From Pseudomonas sp. IAC-BECa141 (GTDB taxonomy: Bacteria; Pseudomonadota; Gammaproteobacteria; Pseudomonadales; Pseudomonadaceae): a stretch of DNA of 64,000 nucleotides. The position numbers were made by a program, and so were the translations under genes. This document shows positions 1 to 7,782 of the stretch, one piece after another. Numbering within the stretch: the stretch's first letter is position 1; the number at the start of each line of letters is the position of its first letter. The notes below the pieces were generated by a model, which saw only the letters and a list, made by a program, of their open reading frames with translations, was not told the DNA's origin and did not search any database. The stretch spans positions 2,790,001 through 2,854,000 of the forward strand of contig NZ_CP065410.1 of the NCBI RefSeq assembly GCF_020544405.1, given 5' to 3'.

Positions 1-54
1 ATGAAGAGTGTTTTAAGTTCGGCAGGACGCCGGAGAGGGGAGTGAAAAGCTGTG

Positions 55-98
55 AGTTATGGAACACGTCCAGAATAGTTATGGAACACATCCTGATG
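55..98. repeat. Two-copy 22-bp tandem repeat at the window edge
   Basis: Two adjacent units begin with the same word, agttatggaacac, at 55 and 77, and differ mainly at their 3' ends. A third partial match (tggaacacc) follows at 112, inside a small hairpin (108-125). Repeated subterminal words of this sort occur at the ends of some insertion sequences, but no transposase gene is visible in the 54 bases to the left. The identity of the element is unknown. No gene was recognised in bases 1-120. Confidence 0.4.
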
Positions 99-125
99 CC
101 AGCAGAATTTCTGGAACACCAGAAA

Positions 126-157
126 CGACAAAGCCCTGAATAATCAGGGCTTTGTCG
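126..157 (-). terminator. Hairpin terminator of tRNA-Ser
   Basis: A perfect 14-bp stem (126-139 with 144-157) with a 4-nt loop lies 9 bases past the tRNA 3' end on the minus strand and is followed on that strand by a short T run. Its position fits a Rho-independent terminator for the tRNA. Confidence 0.75.
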
Positions 158-166
158 ATACAAATA

Positions 167-254
167 TGGCGGAGGCGATGGGATTCGAACTCATGGACCT
201 GTTACAGTCGACGGTTTTCAAGACCGTTGCCTTAAACCACTCGGCCACACCTCC
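167..254 (-). tRNA. tRNA-Ser (anticodon UGA)
   Basis: On the minus strand the sequence begins GGAGGTGTGGCCGAGTGG and ends GCCTCCGCCA, so the acceptor stem pairs and the CCA end is encoded. The anticodon loop reads CTTGAAA, with TGA as the anticodon, giving a serine tRNA that reads UCA/UCG codons. A long variable arm, typical of class II tRNAs, follows the anticodon stem, and the T loop reads GTTCGAATC. Length is 88 nt including CCA. Confidence 0.97.
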
Positions 255-376
255 GTTGCGTTGCGGGCGCCATAATACCTGAATGAAACACACTGTCAAA
301 CTCTGTGCATGGCTTGTTACAGAGCGTCTGTTATGATCTTTGCGACTGAACGTTTCAAACCAACAGGAGTGTCGCC

Positions 377-1048
377 ATGCGCGAACAGGATTACGCAGTT
401 CACAACAGCGTGCAGGCTGAGCAGCTAGAGGTTAGCCGCGTCCTGCGCAACACTTACGGTCTACTGGCGCTCACCCTCGCATTCAGCGGTGTGATGGCGT
501 TCGTAGCCCAGCAGATGCGGGTCGGCTACCCGAACATTTTCGTGGTGCTGATCGGTTTCTACGGGCTGTTCTTCCTCACCAACAAGCTTCGTGATTCCGC
601 CTGGGGCCTGGTGTCGGCGTTTGCCCTGACCGGCTTCATGGGTTTCCTGCTCGGCCCGATCCTCAACCGTTACCTGGGCATGCAGGGTGGCGCTGAAGTC
701 GTAAGCTCCGCGTTCGCGATGACCGCACTGGTGTTTGGTGGTCTGTCGGCCTACGTGCTGATCACCCGCAAGGACATGAGCTTCCTCGGTGGTTTCATCA
801 CCGCCGGTTTCTTCGTCCTGCTGGGCGCGACGCTGGCGAGCATGTTCTTCCAGATCAGCGGTCTGCAACTGGCGATCAGCGCAGGTTTCGTACTGTTCTC
901 GTCGGTCTGCATCCTGTTCCAGACCAGCGCCATCATCCATGGCGGCGAGCGCAACTACATCATGGCGACCATCAGCCTGTATGTATCGATCTACAACCTG
1001 TTCGTCAGCCTGTTGCAGATCTTCGGCATCATGAGCCGCGACGACTGA
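377..1048 (+). CDS. yccA: Bax inhibitor-1/YccA family inner-membrane protein
   Basis: This is a 223-residue, very hydrophobic protein with about seven membrane segments and a short charged N-terminus (about residues 1-25). That is the length and layout of YccA, which binds the FtsH protease in the inner membrane and modulates its activity (family knowledge). The segment near residues 80-100 with GFLLGPILN and the closing segment with SIYNLFVSLLQIFGI are typical of the family. A CAGGAG ribosome site sits just before the ATG. The gene is monocistronic: a strong terminator follows, and the gene beyond it faces the other way. Confidence 0.92.
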   Translation: MREQDYAVHNSVQAEQLEVSRVLRNTYGLLALTLAFSGVMAFVAQQMRVGYPNIFVVLIGFYGLFFLTNKLRDSAWGLVSAFALTGFMGFLLGPILNRYLGMQGGAEVVSSAFAMTALVFGGLSAYVLITRKDMSFLGGFITAGFFVLLGATLASMFFQISGLQLAISAGFVLFSSVCILFQTSAIIHGGERNYIMATISLYVSIYNLFVSLLQIFGIMSRDD

Positions 1049-1070
1049 TCGCTGCATCGCTATAAACAGA

Positions 1071-1093
1071 AAACCCGCGAGAGCGGGTTTTTT
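1071..1093 (+). terminator. Rho-independent terminator after yccA
   Basis: An 8-bp stem, AAACCCGC with GCGGGTTT, around the loop GAGA is followed by a T run. It lies 23 bases after the yccA stop. Confidence 0.9.
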
Positions 1094-1119
1094 GTTGCCT
1101 GCGAAAAAGAGGCAGGCGA

Positions 1120-1446
1120 TCAATTGATCACGATGCTGCCATCGGCCTGTTGCTTGTAGATCGTGTAGGGCAACAGCAATGTATCGAGCACTCCCGACAC
1201 GGCCGCATCGACCAGCAGGCCCGGCGTCGCGTTCTTGTAGTTGAACGCATCGACGTCATCCGGCTTTTCGGCGTGCAGCAGGCAGAAGTCGTACGTCACG
1301 CCACTGTAGATGCGCGGTACGGCGCCGCAGTAGGATTTGTTAGCCTTCAACTGCTCGGTGGAATGCTTGTCACTGAATGCTACGGTCTGCACCGTCCCGC
1401 ACCCAGCCAGCATCAACGCCGCCAGCATCATTGCCTGAATTTTCAT
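1120..1446 (-). CDS. YceK/YidQ-type outer-membrane lipoprotein
   Basis: The 108-residue product begins with a lipoprotein signal peptide; the lipobox LAGC places the lipidated cysteine near residue 16. The body (YSGVTYDFCLLHAEKP, then a hydrophobic stretch ending LPYTIYKQ) matches the small YceK/YidQ (DUF1375) lipoproteins, whose function is unknown. An AAGGA-like ribosome site precedes the ATG. It ends 71 bases from yccA, so the two genes converge on the shared hairpin at 1071. It lies 39 bases downstream of the Lrp regulator on the same strand and could be co-transcribed with it. Confidence 0.85.
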   Translation of the reverse strand: MKIQAMMLAALMLAGCGTVQTVAFSDKHSTEQLKANKSYCGAVPRIYSGVTYDFCLLHAEKPDDVDAFNYKNATPGLLVDAAVSGVLDTLLLPYTIYKQQADGSIVIN

Positions 1447-1485
1447 GCCGCCAATCCTTCGCCGGAAAAACTCAATCTTCGCCGC

Positions 1486-1923
1486 TTATCCCATCGGCGG
1501 CAATCGACGTTTCACCGGGGTCTTCTTGACGATCGCGGTATTGGTTTCCGCCAGGGTATTCAGCCGATCGAGCAGGGTATCGAGCTGCTCCATCGAACGC
1601 ACATGCAGACGAGCGATAAAACAATCCTCGCCAGTAACCTTGTCGCATTCGGTGAATTCGGGAATCGACAGGATCTGCCGCTCGACTTCCTGCAATTGCC
1701 CCGGCAATGGCCGTACCCGGACAATCGCCTGTAACTGATAACCGAAGCACTTCGGGTCGATCTCCACGGTGTAGCCCTTGAGCACACCGCGTTCTTCCAG
1801 GCGGCGCAAGCGCTCGGCCACGCTGGGCGAGGACAGCCCGCTGATCTGCGCCAGCGCCTTGAGCGAGCGCCGCGAATCCTCCATCAAGGCCCCGATCAGG
1901 ATCTGGTCGATATCGTCGGTCAT
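1486..1923 (-). CDS. Lrp/AsnC family transcriptional regulator
   Basis: The 145-residue product has an N-terminal winged helix-turn-helix (about residues 1-60; the run ISGLSSPSVAERLRRLEERG is the recognition part) and a C-terminal RAM/AsnC ligand-binding domain (about 65-140). The ATG at 1923 is preferred because AGGAG sits 6-7 bases upstream; an ATG 15 bases earlier lacks such a site. It is transcribed away from the DMT exporter gene that starts at 2061. Lrp-type regulators commonly control an adjacent divergent exporter, so this one probably regulates that gene in response to an amino acid or its export substrate (inference). Confidence 0.92.
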   Translation of the reverse strand: MTDDIDQILIGALMEDSRRSLKALAQISGLSSPSVAERLRRLEERGVLKGYTVEIDPKCFGYQLQAIVRVRPLPGQLQEVERQILSIPEFTECDKVTGEDCFIARLHVRSMEQLDTLLDRLNTLAETNTAIVKKTPVKRRLPPMG

Positions 1924-2060
1924 ACAAAACTCCTGCATTAGGCGAATGGCTCAAACCACCCTTGATAAAAAAGGCAGAAATCGAGTTTAGCCTGCTTTTT
2001 GCGCTGGAGAAGCCTCGGTCTCGCTTGGCATACTTTTGCCACACATTAAGGAGATTGATG

Positions 2061-2954
2061 ATGGACAAAACAATCCGTCGCGGCTCATTCGAAATGACCG
2101 CCGCCATGCTGATATCCGGGACGATCGGCTGGTTCGTGCTGGTGTCCGGGCAACCGGTGCTGGACGTGGTGTTCTGGCGCTGCGTGTTCGGCGCCGGGAC
2201 TTTGTTGCTGATCTGCGCCGCTTTCGGCTTCCTGCGGTCAGGCATTCTGACCCGCGCCACATTCCTGCTTGCTGTGCTCAGTGGGGGGGCGATTGTCGGT
2301 AACTGGGTATTGCTGTTCGCTTCTTATTCACGGGCTTCGATTGCCATCGGTACGGCGGTGTACAACGTGCAGCCGTTCATGCTGGTGGGGCTGGCGGCGC
2401 TGTTTCTCGGCGAAAAGATCACCCTGCAGAAGCTGTTCTGGCTGGCGATTTCCTTCATGGGGATGCTGGCCATCGTCAGTGCCCACGGCGGGCAGGGCGA
2501 GGGCGGCAGTGATTACCTGACGGGGATCGCACTGGCGCTGGGGGCGGCGTTTCTGTACGCCATCGCTGCGTTGATCATCAAGCGCTTGAGCGGCACGCCG
2601 CCGCATCTGATTGCGCTGATCCAGGTCTGCACTGGTGTGTTGCTGCTCGCGCCGTTCGCCCATTTCTCGGCAATGCCCGAGGCACCAAGCGCTTGGGCCA
2701 GTCTGGTGACGCTGGGCATTGTCCATACCGGCCTGATGTACGTTCTGCTCTACGGTGCGATCCAGAAATTACCCACCGCATTGACCGGCGCGCTGTCGTT
2801 CATCTACCCGATCGCGGCGATTTTCGTCGACTGGTTTGCTTTCGGTCATCAACTGCAAACCCTGCAATGGATCGGCGTGGCGGCGATCCTGTTGGCCGCT
2901 GCCGGCATGCAACAGGGCTGGGGCCTGAAGGCGCGGCGCCTGGCCGCGCAGTAA
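2061..2954 (+). CDS. DMT superfamily (EamA) exporter
   Basis: The 297-residue product has ten predicted membrane segments arranged as two EamA repeats (about residues 5-135 and 150-285), the layout of drug/metabolite and amino-acid exporters. The start is set at 2061, where AAGGAG lies 7 bases upstream; an ATG directly before it (2058) is too close to that site, and the open frame further upstream overlaps the divergent promoter region. The neighbouring divergent Lrp regulator suggests the substrate is an amino acid or related compound (inference). The gene ends 3 bases before the convergent FUSC gene with no visible terminator between them. Confidence 0.88.
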   Translation: MDKTIRRGSFEMTAAMLISGTIGWFVLVSGQPVLDVVFWRCVFGAGTLLLICAAFGFLRSGILTRATFLLAVLSGGAIVGNWVLLFASYSRASIAIGTAVYNVQPFMLVGLAALFLGEKITLQKLFWLAISFMGMLAIVSAHGGQGEGGSDYLTGIALALGAAFLYAIAALIIKRLSGTPPHLIALIQVCTGVLLLAPFAHFSAMPEAPSAWASLVTLGIVHTGLMYVLLYGAIQKLPTALTGALSFIYPIAAIFVDWFAFGHQLQTLQWIGVAAILLAAAGMQQGWGLKARRLAAQ

Positions 2955-2957
2955 ACC

Positions 2958-3995
2958 TCAGATATTCCAACGCGGCGCAGTCTTCGCCAGACGCTGGCGC
3001 ATCTCGCTGATGTTGGCTGCCAGTTGCCGGGTCAACAGACGGTAACCGTCCAGCGGGCTGTAGACCGGCGTGTCGAGGCTGGCGTCCGGCAATTCCACCG
3101 GGCGTCCCAACCGCCGGGATGCACCGGTTTTCAACGCCCGGGCCATGCCGATCAATTGCACGCGAATGTGCCGGTGCTCGGCCTTGAGCGCCGCTTGCAG
3201 GTGCGCCATGGCGTCGGGATCGTTGGCGTCCGGGCGGATGTTGCCAAGGATTTCCAGAGTGCTGATGCACATGCGCAGGTTACGCTGGATCGCGTCCAGT
3301 TCGGTCATCGAGACTTTGACTTCCTTGGACACCGACGGCATCAGCGAACGCAGTTGCACCATCACCGCGTTGAGCCGGCTCATCAGCTTCAAGTGTTCGT
3401 CGGCCGTCACCGGTTGGCCACCGATGATCCGCCCGTACACCGTGGCGCAATCACGCAACGCATCGGCCAGGTTGTAGCGCCACGAGTACACCGCGTACAG
3501 CGGCAGGGCGAAAGAAAAGGCCAGGGCCAGGGCGATACCGATCAGGATATCGACCCCGCGCCACAGCCCGTCGGTGATCGGGTTGTCGCCATGCCCGGCG
3601 ACGATGAAAACGGTGATGGCCGAGAGCAGGGCGGTGTAACCGCCCTTGCCGATGGCGTGATACGAAAAGAATCCGCACACCACCGCCATTGCAAAATAGG
3701 TCAGCCACGGCATGCCCAGCCACGCATGCTGCGCCACCAATAACAGGCCGACGCCGGCGCCGATCAAGGTGCCGGTAGCGCGTTCGGCGGCTTTCTTGCC
3801 GATGTTGCCGTGGTGTTGCAAGCCGCCGATTACCACCAGCATGGTCACCGACGCCCATTCGCCGTGGGGCAGATTGATGCCGGTGGTCAGCAGGATCGTC
3901 GCCAACAACCCCAGTGCGACCCGCACCGCGTGAATGGTTCGTGCATGGCGATAGCGTCGATACGGATCAAGCAATGGCCGCAGGATCCGCCGCAA
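2958..3995 (-). CDS. FUSC family inner-membrane protein (aromatic-acid efflux type)
   Basis: The 345-residue product carries an N-terminal block of about six membrane helices (roughly residues 25-170), including GEWASVTMLVVIGGLQHHGN and KKAAERATGTLIGAGVG, signatures of the FUSC/YccS module found in fusaric-acid and p-hydroxybenzoic-acid exporters. A cytoplasmic helical C-terminus follows. The start is uncertain. The frame has no ATG near its 5' end; a TTG at 3995 is used here, but a strong AGGAGG site at 4040-4045 lies 8 bases upstream of an in-frame CTG at 4029-4031, which would add 12 residues. The gene follows the aldehyde dehydrogenase by only a few bases, so the two form an operon. Confidence 0.82.
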   Translation of the reverse strand: MRRILRPLLDPYRRYRHARTIHAVRVALGLLATILLTTGINLPHGEWASVTMLVVIGGLQHHGNIGKKAAERATGTLIGAGVGLLLVAQHAWLGMPWLTYFAMAVVCGFFSYHAIGKGGYTALLSAITVFIVAGHGDNPITDGLWRGVDILIGIALALAFSFALPLYAVYSWRYNLADALRDCATVYGRIIGGQPVTADEHLKLMSRLNAVMVQLRSLMPSVSKEVKVSMTELDAIQRNLRMCISTLEILGNIRPDANDPDAMAHLQAALKAEHRHIRVQLIGMARALKTGASRRLGRPVELPDASLDTPVYSPLDGYRLLTRQLAANISEMRQRLAKTAPRWNI

Positions 3996-4044
3996 CAGCG
4001 GCGGCCAGCGATGGGAGCTGATAGTACTCAGCGCTGATTCCTCC

Positions 4045-5670
4045 TCAGAAGATGTAGTCGGTGGCGATGAAGTTCGAATCGCGCCCGCGAATGATTTCGC
4101 TGATCAGATCCTTGTTGGGTTCCTGGAACTTGGTTGCCACCAGCGTACGGATCGAAAACACCCGCAGTGCATCGTGTACCGACAGCGTGCCCTCGGCGGA
4201 GTTCTTGCGCCCGTTGAACGGGTAAGTGTCCGGACCGCGCTGGCACTGGGCGTTGAGATTGATCCGGCCGACCTGGTTGGCAAAGGTGTCGACCAGTCGA
4301 CCGACCGCCACCGGGTTGGTGCCGAAGATGCTCAGTTGCTGGCCGAAGTCCGACTCCAGGACGTAGTCGATGACGGTGTCGAGGTGACGGTACGGCACGA
4401 TCGGCACCACCGGGCCGAATTGCTCTTCCTGATACACACGCATCTGCGGCGTCACCGGGTACAGCACCGCCGGATAGAAGAACGAGGCCCGCGCTTCGCC
4501 ACCGTTCGGGTTGACCACCTGGGCGCCTTTGCTTTGCGCGTCAGCCATCAGCCCATGCAGATAATCGACCTTGCCCGACTCCGGCAGCGGCGTCAGCGAA
4601 ACCCCGCTGTCCCACGGCATGCCCGGTTTGAGGCTGGCGAGTTTGGCGTTGAATTTCTCGATGAAGCTTTCGACCACGTCTTCGTGCACGAACAGGATTT
4701 TCAACGCGGTGCAGCGCTGGCCGTTGAACGACAGAGAGCCGGTAACCGCTTCGCTGACGGCATTGTCCAGATCCACCTCGGGCAGAACGATGCCGGGGTT
4801 CTTCGCATCCAGCCCCAGCGCGGCGCGCAAACGGTGTGGTTTCGGGTGCAGTTTTTTCAGGTCGCTGGCGGCCTTGTTGGTGCCGATGAAGGCGAAGATG
4901 TCGATCTTGCCGCTGGCCATCAGCGCACTGACGGTCTCACGGCCGCTGCCGTAAATCACGTTGATCACGCCGGTCGGGAAGCTGTCGCGGAAGGCTTCAA
5001 GCAATGGGCGGATCAGCAGCACGCCGAGCTTGGCCGGTTTGAACACCACGGTGTTGCCCATGATCAGCGCCGGAATCAGCGTGGTGAAGGTCTCGTTCAG
5101 CGGATAGTTGTAGGGGCCCATGCACAGCGCCACGCCAAGCGGGACGCGGCGGATCTGGCCGAGGGTGTCCTGTTCCAGCTCGAAGCGGCTGGAGCGGCGG
5201 TCGAGCTCTTTCAGTGCATTGATGGTGTCGACGATATAGTCGCAGGTGCGGTCGAACTCTTTTTCCGAGTCCTTGAGGTTTTTGCCGATTTCCCACATCA
5301 GCAGTTTCACCACGGCATCGCGCTGTTGGCGCATGCGCCCGAGGAAGGCCTCGACGTGCTGGATGCGTTCGGCCACGCGCAGGGTCGGCCACAGGCCCTG
5401 GCCCCGGTCGTAGGCGCGCACGGCGGCGTCGAGGGCGGTGAGGGCGGTGTCGGCGTCCAGCAGCGGCGTGCTGCCGAGGATCACTTGTTCGTCGCCGTTA
5501 TCGCCGTGCAGATAGACCGGGCTGCGCACGGTGGCGAGTGGGCCGTCCCAGCGGCGCAACTGGCCATCGACCAGGTATTCGCGTTGTTCGACCTGACCGT
5601 CGAGGCGGTATTTTTCCGGGATGTCGCTGACAGAAGGGAACAGGTTGCCAAGGATGTTTGCTGTGGTCAT
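4045..5670 (-). CDS. NADP-dependent aldehyde dehydrogenase, GapN-like
   Basis: The 541-residue product is a full aldehyde dehydrogenase. It has the nucleotide-binding half (GPYNYPLNETF near residue 190, then GNTVVFKPAK), the catalytic cysteine in SFNGQRCTALK at about residue 320, and the PFNGRKNS motif near the C-terminus. This long form is usually annotated in pseudomonads as NADP-dependent glyceraldehyde-3-phosphate dehydrogenase (GapN-like), which oxidises its aldehyde directly to an acid; the exact substrate cannot be read from the sequence. The ATG at 5670 is chosen for its GGGG site; an ATG 18 bases upstream is possible. It is the first gene of a two-gene operon with the FUSC membrane protein. 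Confidence 0.85.
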   Translation of the reverse strand: MTTANILGNLFPSVSDIPEKYRLDGQVEQREYLVDGQLRRWDGPLATVRSPVYLHGDNGDEQVILGSTPLLDADTALTALDAAVRAYDRGQGLWPTLRVAERIQHVEAFLGRMRQQRDAVVKLLMWEIGKNLKDSEKEFDRTCDYIVDTINALKELDRRSSRFELEQDTLGQIRRVPLGVALCMGPYNYPLNETFTTLIPALIMGNTVVFKPAKLGVLLIRPLLEAFRDSFPTGVINVIYGSGRETVSALMASGKIDIFAFIGTNKAASDLKKLHPKPHRLRAALGLDAKNPGIVLPEVDLDNAVSEAVTGSLSFNGQRCTALKILFVHEDVVESFIEKFNAKLASLKPGMPWDSGVSLTPLPESGKVDYLHGLMADAQSKGAQVVNPNGGEARASFFYPAVLYPVTPQMRVYQEEQFGPVVPIVPYRHLDTVIDYVLESDFGQQLSIFGTNPVAVGRLVDTFANQVGRINLNAQCQRGPDTYPFNGRKNSAEGTLSVHDALRVFSIRTLVATKFQEPNKDLISEIIRGRDSNFIATDYIF

Positions 5671-5794
5671 GTCGCTACCCCGCGTCATTGAAAAAGTCTG
5701 TAACGGTTATACGCCTGAACGCGCCGAAATTTAAACCCGCAAATGTCACGCGAATGTCACGCGAAACCGCACAGCAGAGCGGGCATCCACACAT

Positions 5795-5914
5795 GATCGT
5801 TCCCACGTCGAGGCGTCGAACCGTCTGCGTGGGAATGCCTCAAGGGATGCTCCGCGTTCCAAGCGGACGCAGAGCGTCCAGGGCTGCATTCCCACGCGGC
5901 GCGTGGGAACGATC
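5795..5914. repeat. Palindromic intergenic repeat, copy 1
   Basis: A 120-bp element bounded by inverted GATCGTTCCCACG / CGTGGGAACGATC ends. Inside is a second GTGGGAATGC arm on each side and a GC-rich middle built on gcgttcc/ggacgc words. It sits in the 353-bp gap between the divergent aldehyde dehydrogenase and cytochrome genes. No gene was recognised in that gap. Confidence 0.9.
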
Positions 5915-6023
5915 GTCTTCGGTAATGGGCTGGCCCCGTTTGCCCCCCTCAATGTCCCGCAATGCCCTCAACCCGCCGACCTGCCTGCCTTAAGGTGTGA
6001 CCACAACAATAAGCGAGGCCGTT

Positions 6024-6377
6024 ATGCGGGCAATCCGACTCACATTATTACTGGCATTGGCCATGACGCTGCCTGGCTGTGGCGAAGACCCCAAGCCCCC
6101 GGCCAGCACCAACAACGCCATTCCCAAAGACCCGGCGCTGGCGCAGATCTACGCCAACAGCTGCCAGCTCTGCCACGCCAACCCTGCCGCGAATGCGCCG
6201 TTGACCGGTGACCGCCAGGCCTGGGAACCGCGCATCCAGCAGGGCGCCGATACGCTGCTCGACCACGCCATCAACGGCTACAACGGCATGCCGCCGATGG
6301 GCCAGTGCGTCGAGTGCTCGGAAGAACAATTCCTTCAGTTGATCGGCTTCATGGCCGATCAGCCGCTCCCACAATAA
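6024..6377 (+). CDS. Lipoprotein c-type cytochrome, cytochrome c5 family
   Basis: The 117-residue product starts with a short lipoprotein signal (LPGC), so it should be anchored to the envelope by its first mature cysteine. The haem motif CQLCH, the methionine region YNGMPPMGQ and a late CVECS cysteine pair, which forms a disulfide in cytochrome c5, place it in that family. The ATG at 6024 is chosen because GCGAGG precedes it; an earlier ATG at 5997 would spoil the signal peptide. It is the first of three close genes, and its likely role is to accept electrons from the flavoenzyme encoded next (inference). Confidence 0.87.
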   Translation: MRAIRLTLLLALAMTLPGCGEDPKPPASTNNAIPKDPALAQIYANSCQLCHANPAANAPLTGDRQAWEPRIQQGADTLLDHAINGYNGMPPMGQCVECSEEQFLQLIGFMADQPLPQ

Positions 6378-6387
6378 GGATCCTGGC

Positions 6388-7782
6388 ATGCCGATAGATC
6401 TGACACGCCGGCAGTTGTTGCAACGGGCAAGCATCGTCGGAGCGTTCAGCGCGCTGGCTTCCAATCCGGCGCTGGGCCAGTTGATGCGCGCGCCACGGCT
6501 GATTCCCTGGCGCAACTGGTCGGGCGGCCAGAGCTGCCTGCCGGCGGCGCGGGTGGCGCCGAAGAATCTGGATGAACTGACGACGATCATTCAGCAGGCA
6601 ACTGGCAAGATCCGCCCGGTCGGCTCGGCGCATTCCTTCAGCGCGCTGGTGCCAACCGACGGTACGCTGTTGTCGCTCAGCTACTTCAACGGCCTGCTCG
6701 ATCACGACCCGAAAACCCTGCAAGCCGAATTCGCCGCCGGCACGCCGATGTCGCGCATGGGCGTACCGCTCAAGGACGTCGGTCAGGCCCTGCAAAACAT
6801 GGCCGACATCGATTACCAGACCCTGGCCGGGGCCATTTCCACCTCGACTCACGGCACCGGCAAAACCTTCCAGTCCTATTCCGCACACGTCTGCGGGATG
6901 CAACTGGTAACCGCCAGCGGCGAGTTGCTGGATTGCGACCGCCAGCATCACCCCGAGGTATTCAACGCCGCCCGTGTATCCCTGGGCGCGCTGGGCGTAG
7001 CGACCAAAATCCGCCTGCAAAACCGCCCGGCCTATCGCCTGCGCGAGCGACAGTGGATCGCCAGGACCGAAGAGTTGCTGGAAGACATCGACAAGAACAC
7101 CCGCGAAAACCAGCACTGGGAAATGCTCGTCGTCACCCATTCCGACTACGCCTTGTCGATCGCCCTCAACGAAACCACCGACCCGCCCACGCCGCCGATC
7201 CCGCCTGAAGAGGAGGGCGGCAACGAGTTCGTGACCCTGATCGAGAAGATCGACAAGTACGGCAGCGATTTCCCGGGCTTGCGCAGCTCGCTGCTCAACA
7301 GCCTGCGGCATCTGGCGAGCTTTGATGACCGGGTTGGTGACTCGTTCGACATCTACGCCAACGTGCGCACCGTGCGCTTCAATGAAATGGAATATTCGGT
7401 GCCCGCTGAACATGGCCCGGCGTGTCTGCGGGAGATTCTCAAGCTGATCCGCGACAAGGACCTGCGCACCTGGTTTCCCATCGAGTACCGCTACGTCAAG
7501 GCCGACGACATTCCGCTGAGCATGTTCGAGGGCCGCGACAGCTGCTCGATCTCGGTCCACCAGCATTACCAGATGGACCACCATAACTTCTTCGCCGCGA
7601 TCGAGCCGATCTTCTGGAAGTACAACGGCCGGCCGCACTGGGGCAAATTGCACACGCTCAACGCCCGCACGTTGCAAACGCTCTATCCGCGCTGGCAGGA
7701 ATTCATTCAGGTACGCCAGGCGCTGGACCCGAGCGGCAAGTTTCTCAACGGGCATCTGTCGTCGATTCTGGGGGTGAGCTGA
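6388..7782 (+). CDS. FAD-dependent aldono-1,4-lactone oxidase/dehydrogenase, Tat-type signal
   Basis: The 464-residue product has a twin-arginine-type leader (TRRQLLQRASIVGAF), then a PCMH FAD-binding domain (about residues 50-220; GSAHSFSALVPTDG holds the histidine that commonly binds FAD covalently) and a C-terminal ALO domain (about 240-460; GRPHWGKLHTL). The family oxidises sugar lactones such as D-arabinono- or L-gulono-1,4-lactone. With the export signal and the cytochrome gene 10 bases upstream, this is probably a periplasmic dehydrogenase feeding a cytochrome rather than a soluble oxidase (inference). Its stop overlaps the next ATG by one base, so translation is coupled. Confidence 0.87.
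   Translation: MPIDLTRRQLLQRASIVGAFSALASNPALGQLMRAPRLIPWRNWSGGQSCLPAARVAPKNLDELTTIIQQATGKIRPVGSAHSFSALVPTDGTLLSLSYFNGLLDHDPKTLQAEFAAGTPMSRMGVPLKDVGQALQNMADIDYQTLAGAISTSTHGTGKTFQSYSAHVCGMQLVTASGELLDCDRQHHPEVFNAARVSLGALGVATKIRLQNRPAYRLRERQWIARTEELLEDIDKNTRENQHWEMLVVTHSDYALSIALNETTDPPTPPIPPEEEGGNEFVTLIEKIDKYGSDFPGLRSSLLNSLRHLASFDDRVGDSFDIYANVRTVRFNEMEYSVPAEHGPACLREILKLIRDKDLRTWFPIEYRYVKADDIPLSMFEGRDSCSISVHQHYQMDHHNFFAAIEPIFWKYNGRPHWGKLHTLNARTLQTLYPRWQEFIQVRQALDPSGKFLNGHLSSILGVS

Noticed and set aside
3-139. An open frame running from the window edge to about 137 in frame 3
   Set aside because: It runs through the tandem repeat and into the tRNA terminator and shows no recognisable protein feature; probably chance.
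4174-5691. A 505-codon open frame antisense to the aldehyde dehydrogenase
   Set aside because: Shadow of the real gene; no ribosome site and no recognisable domain.
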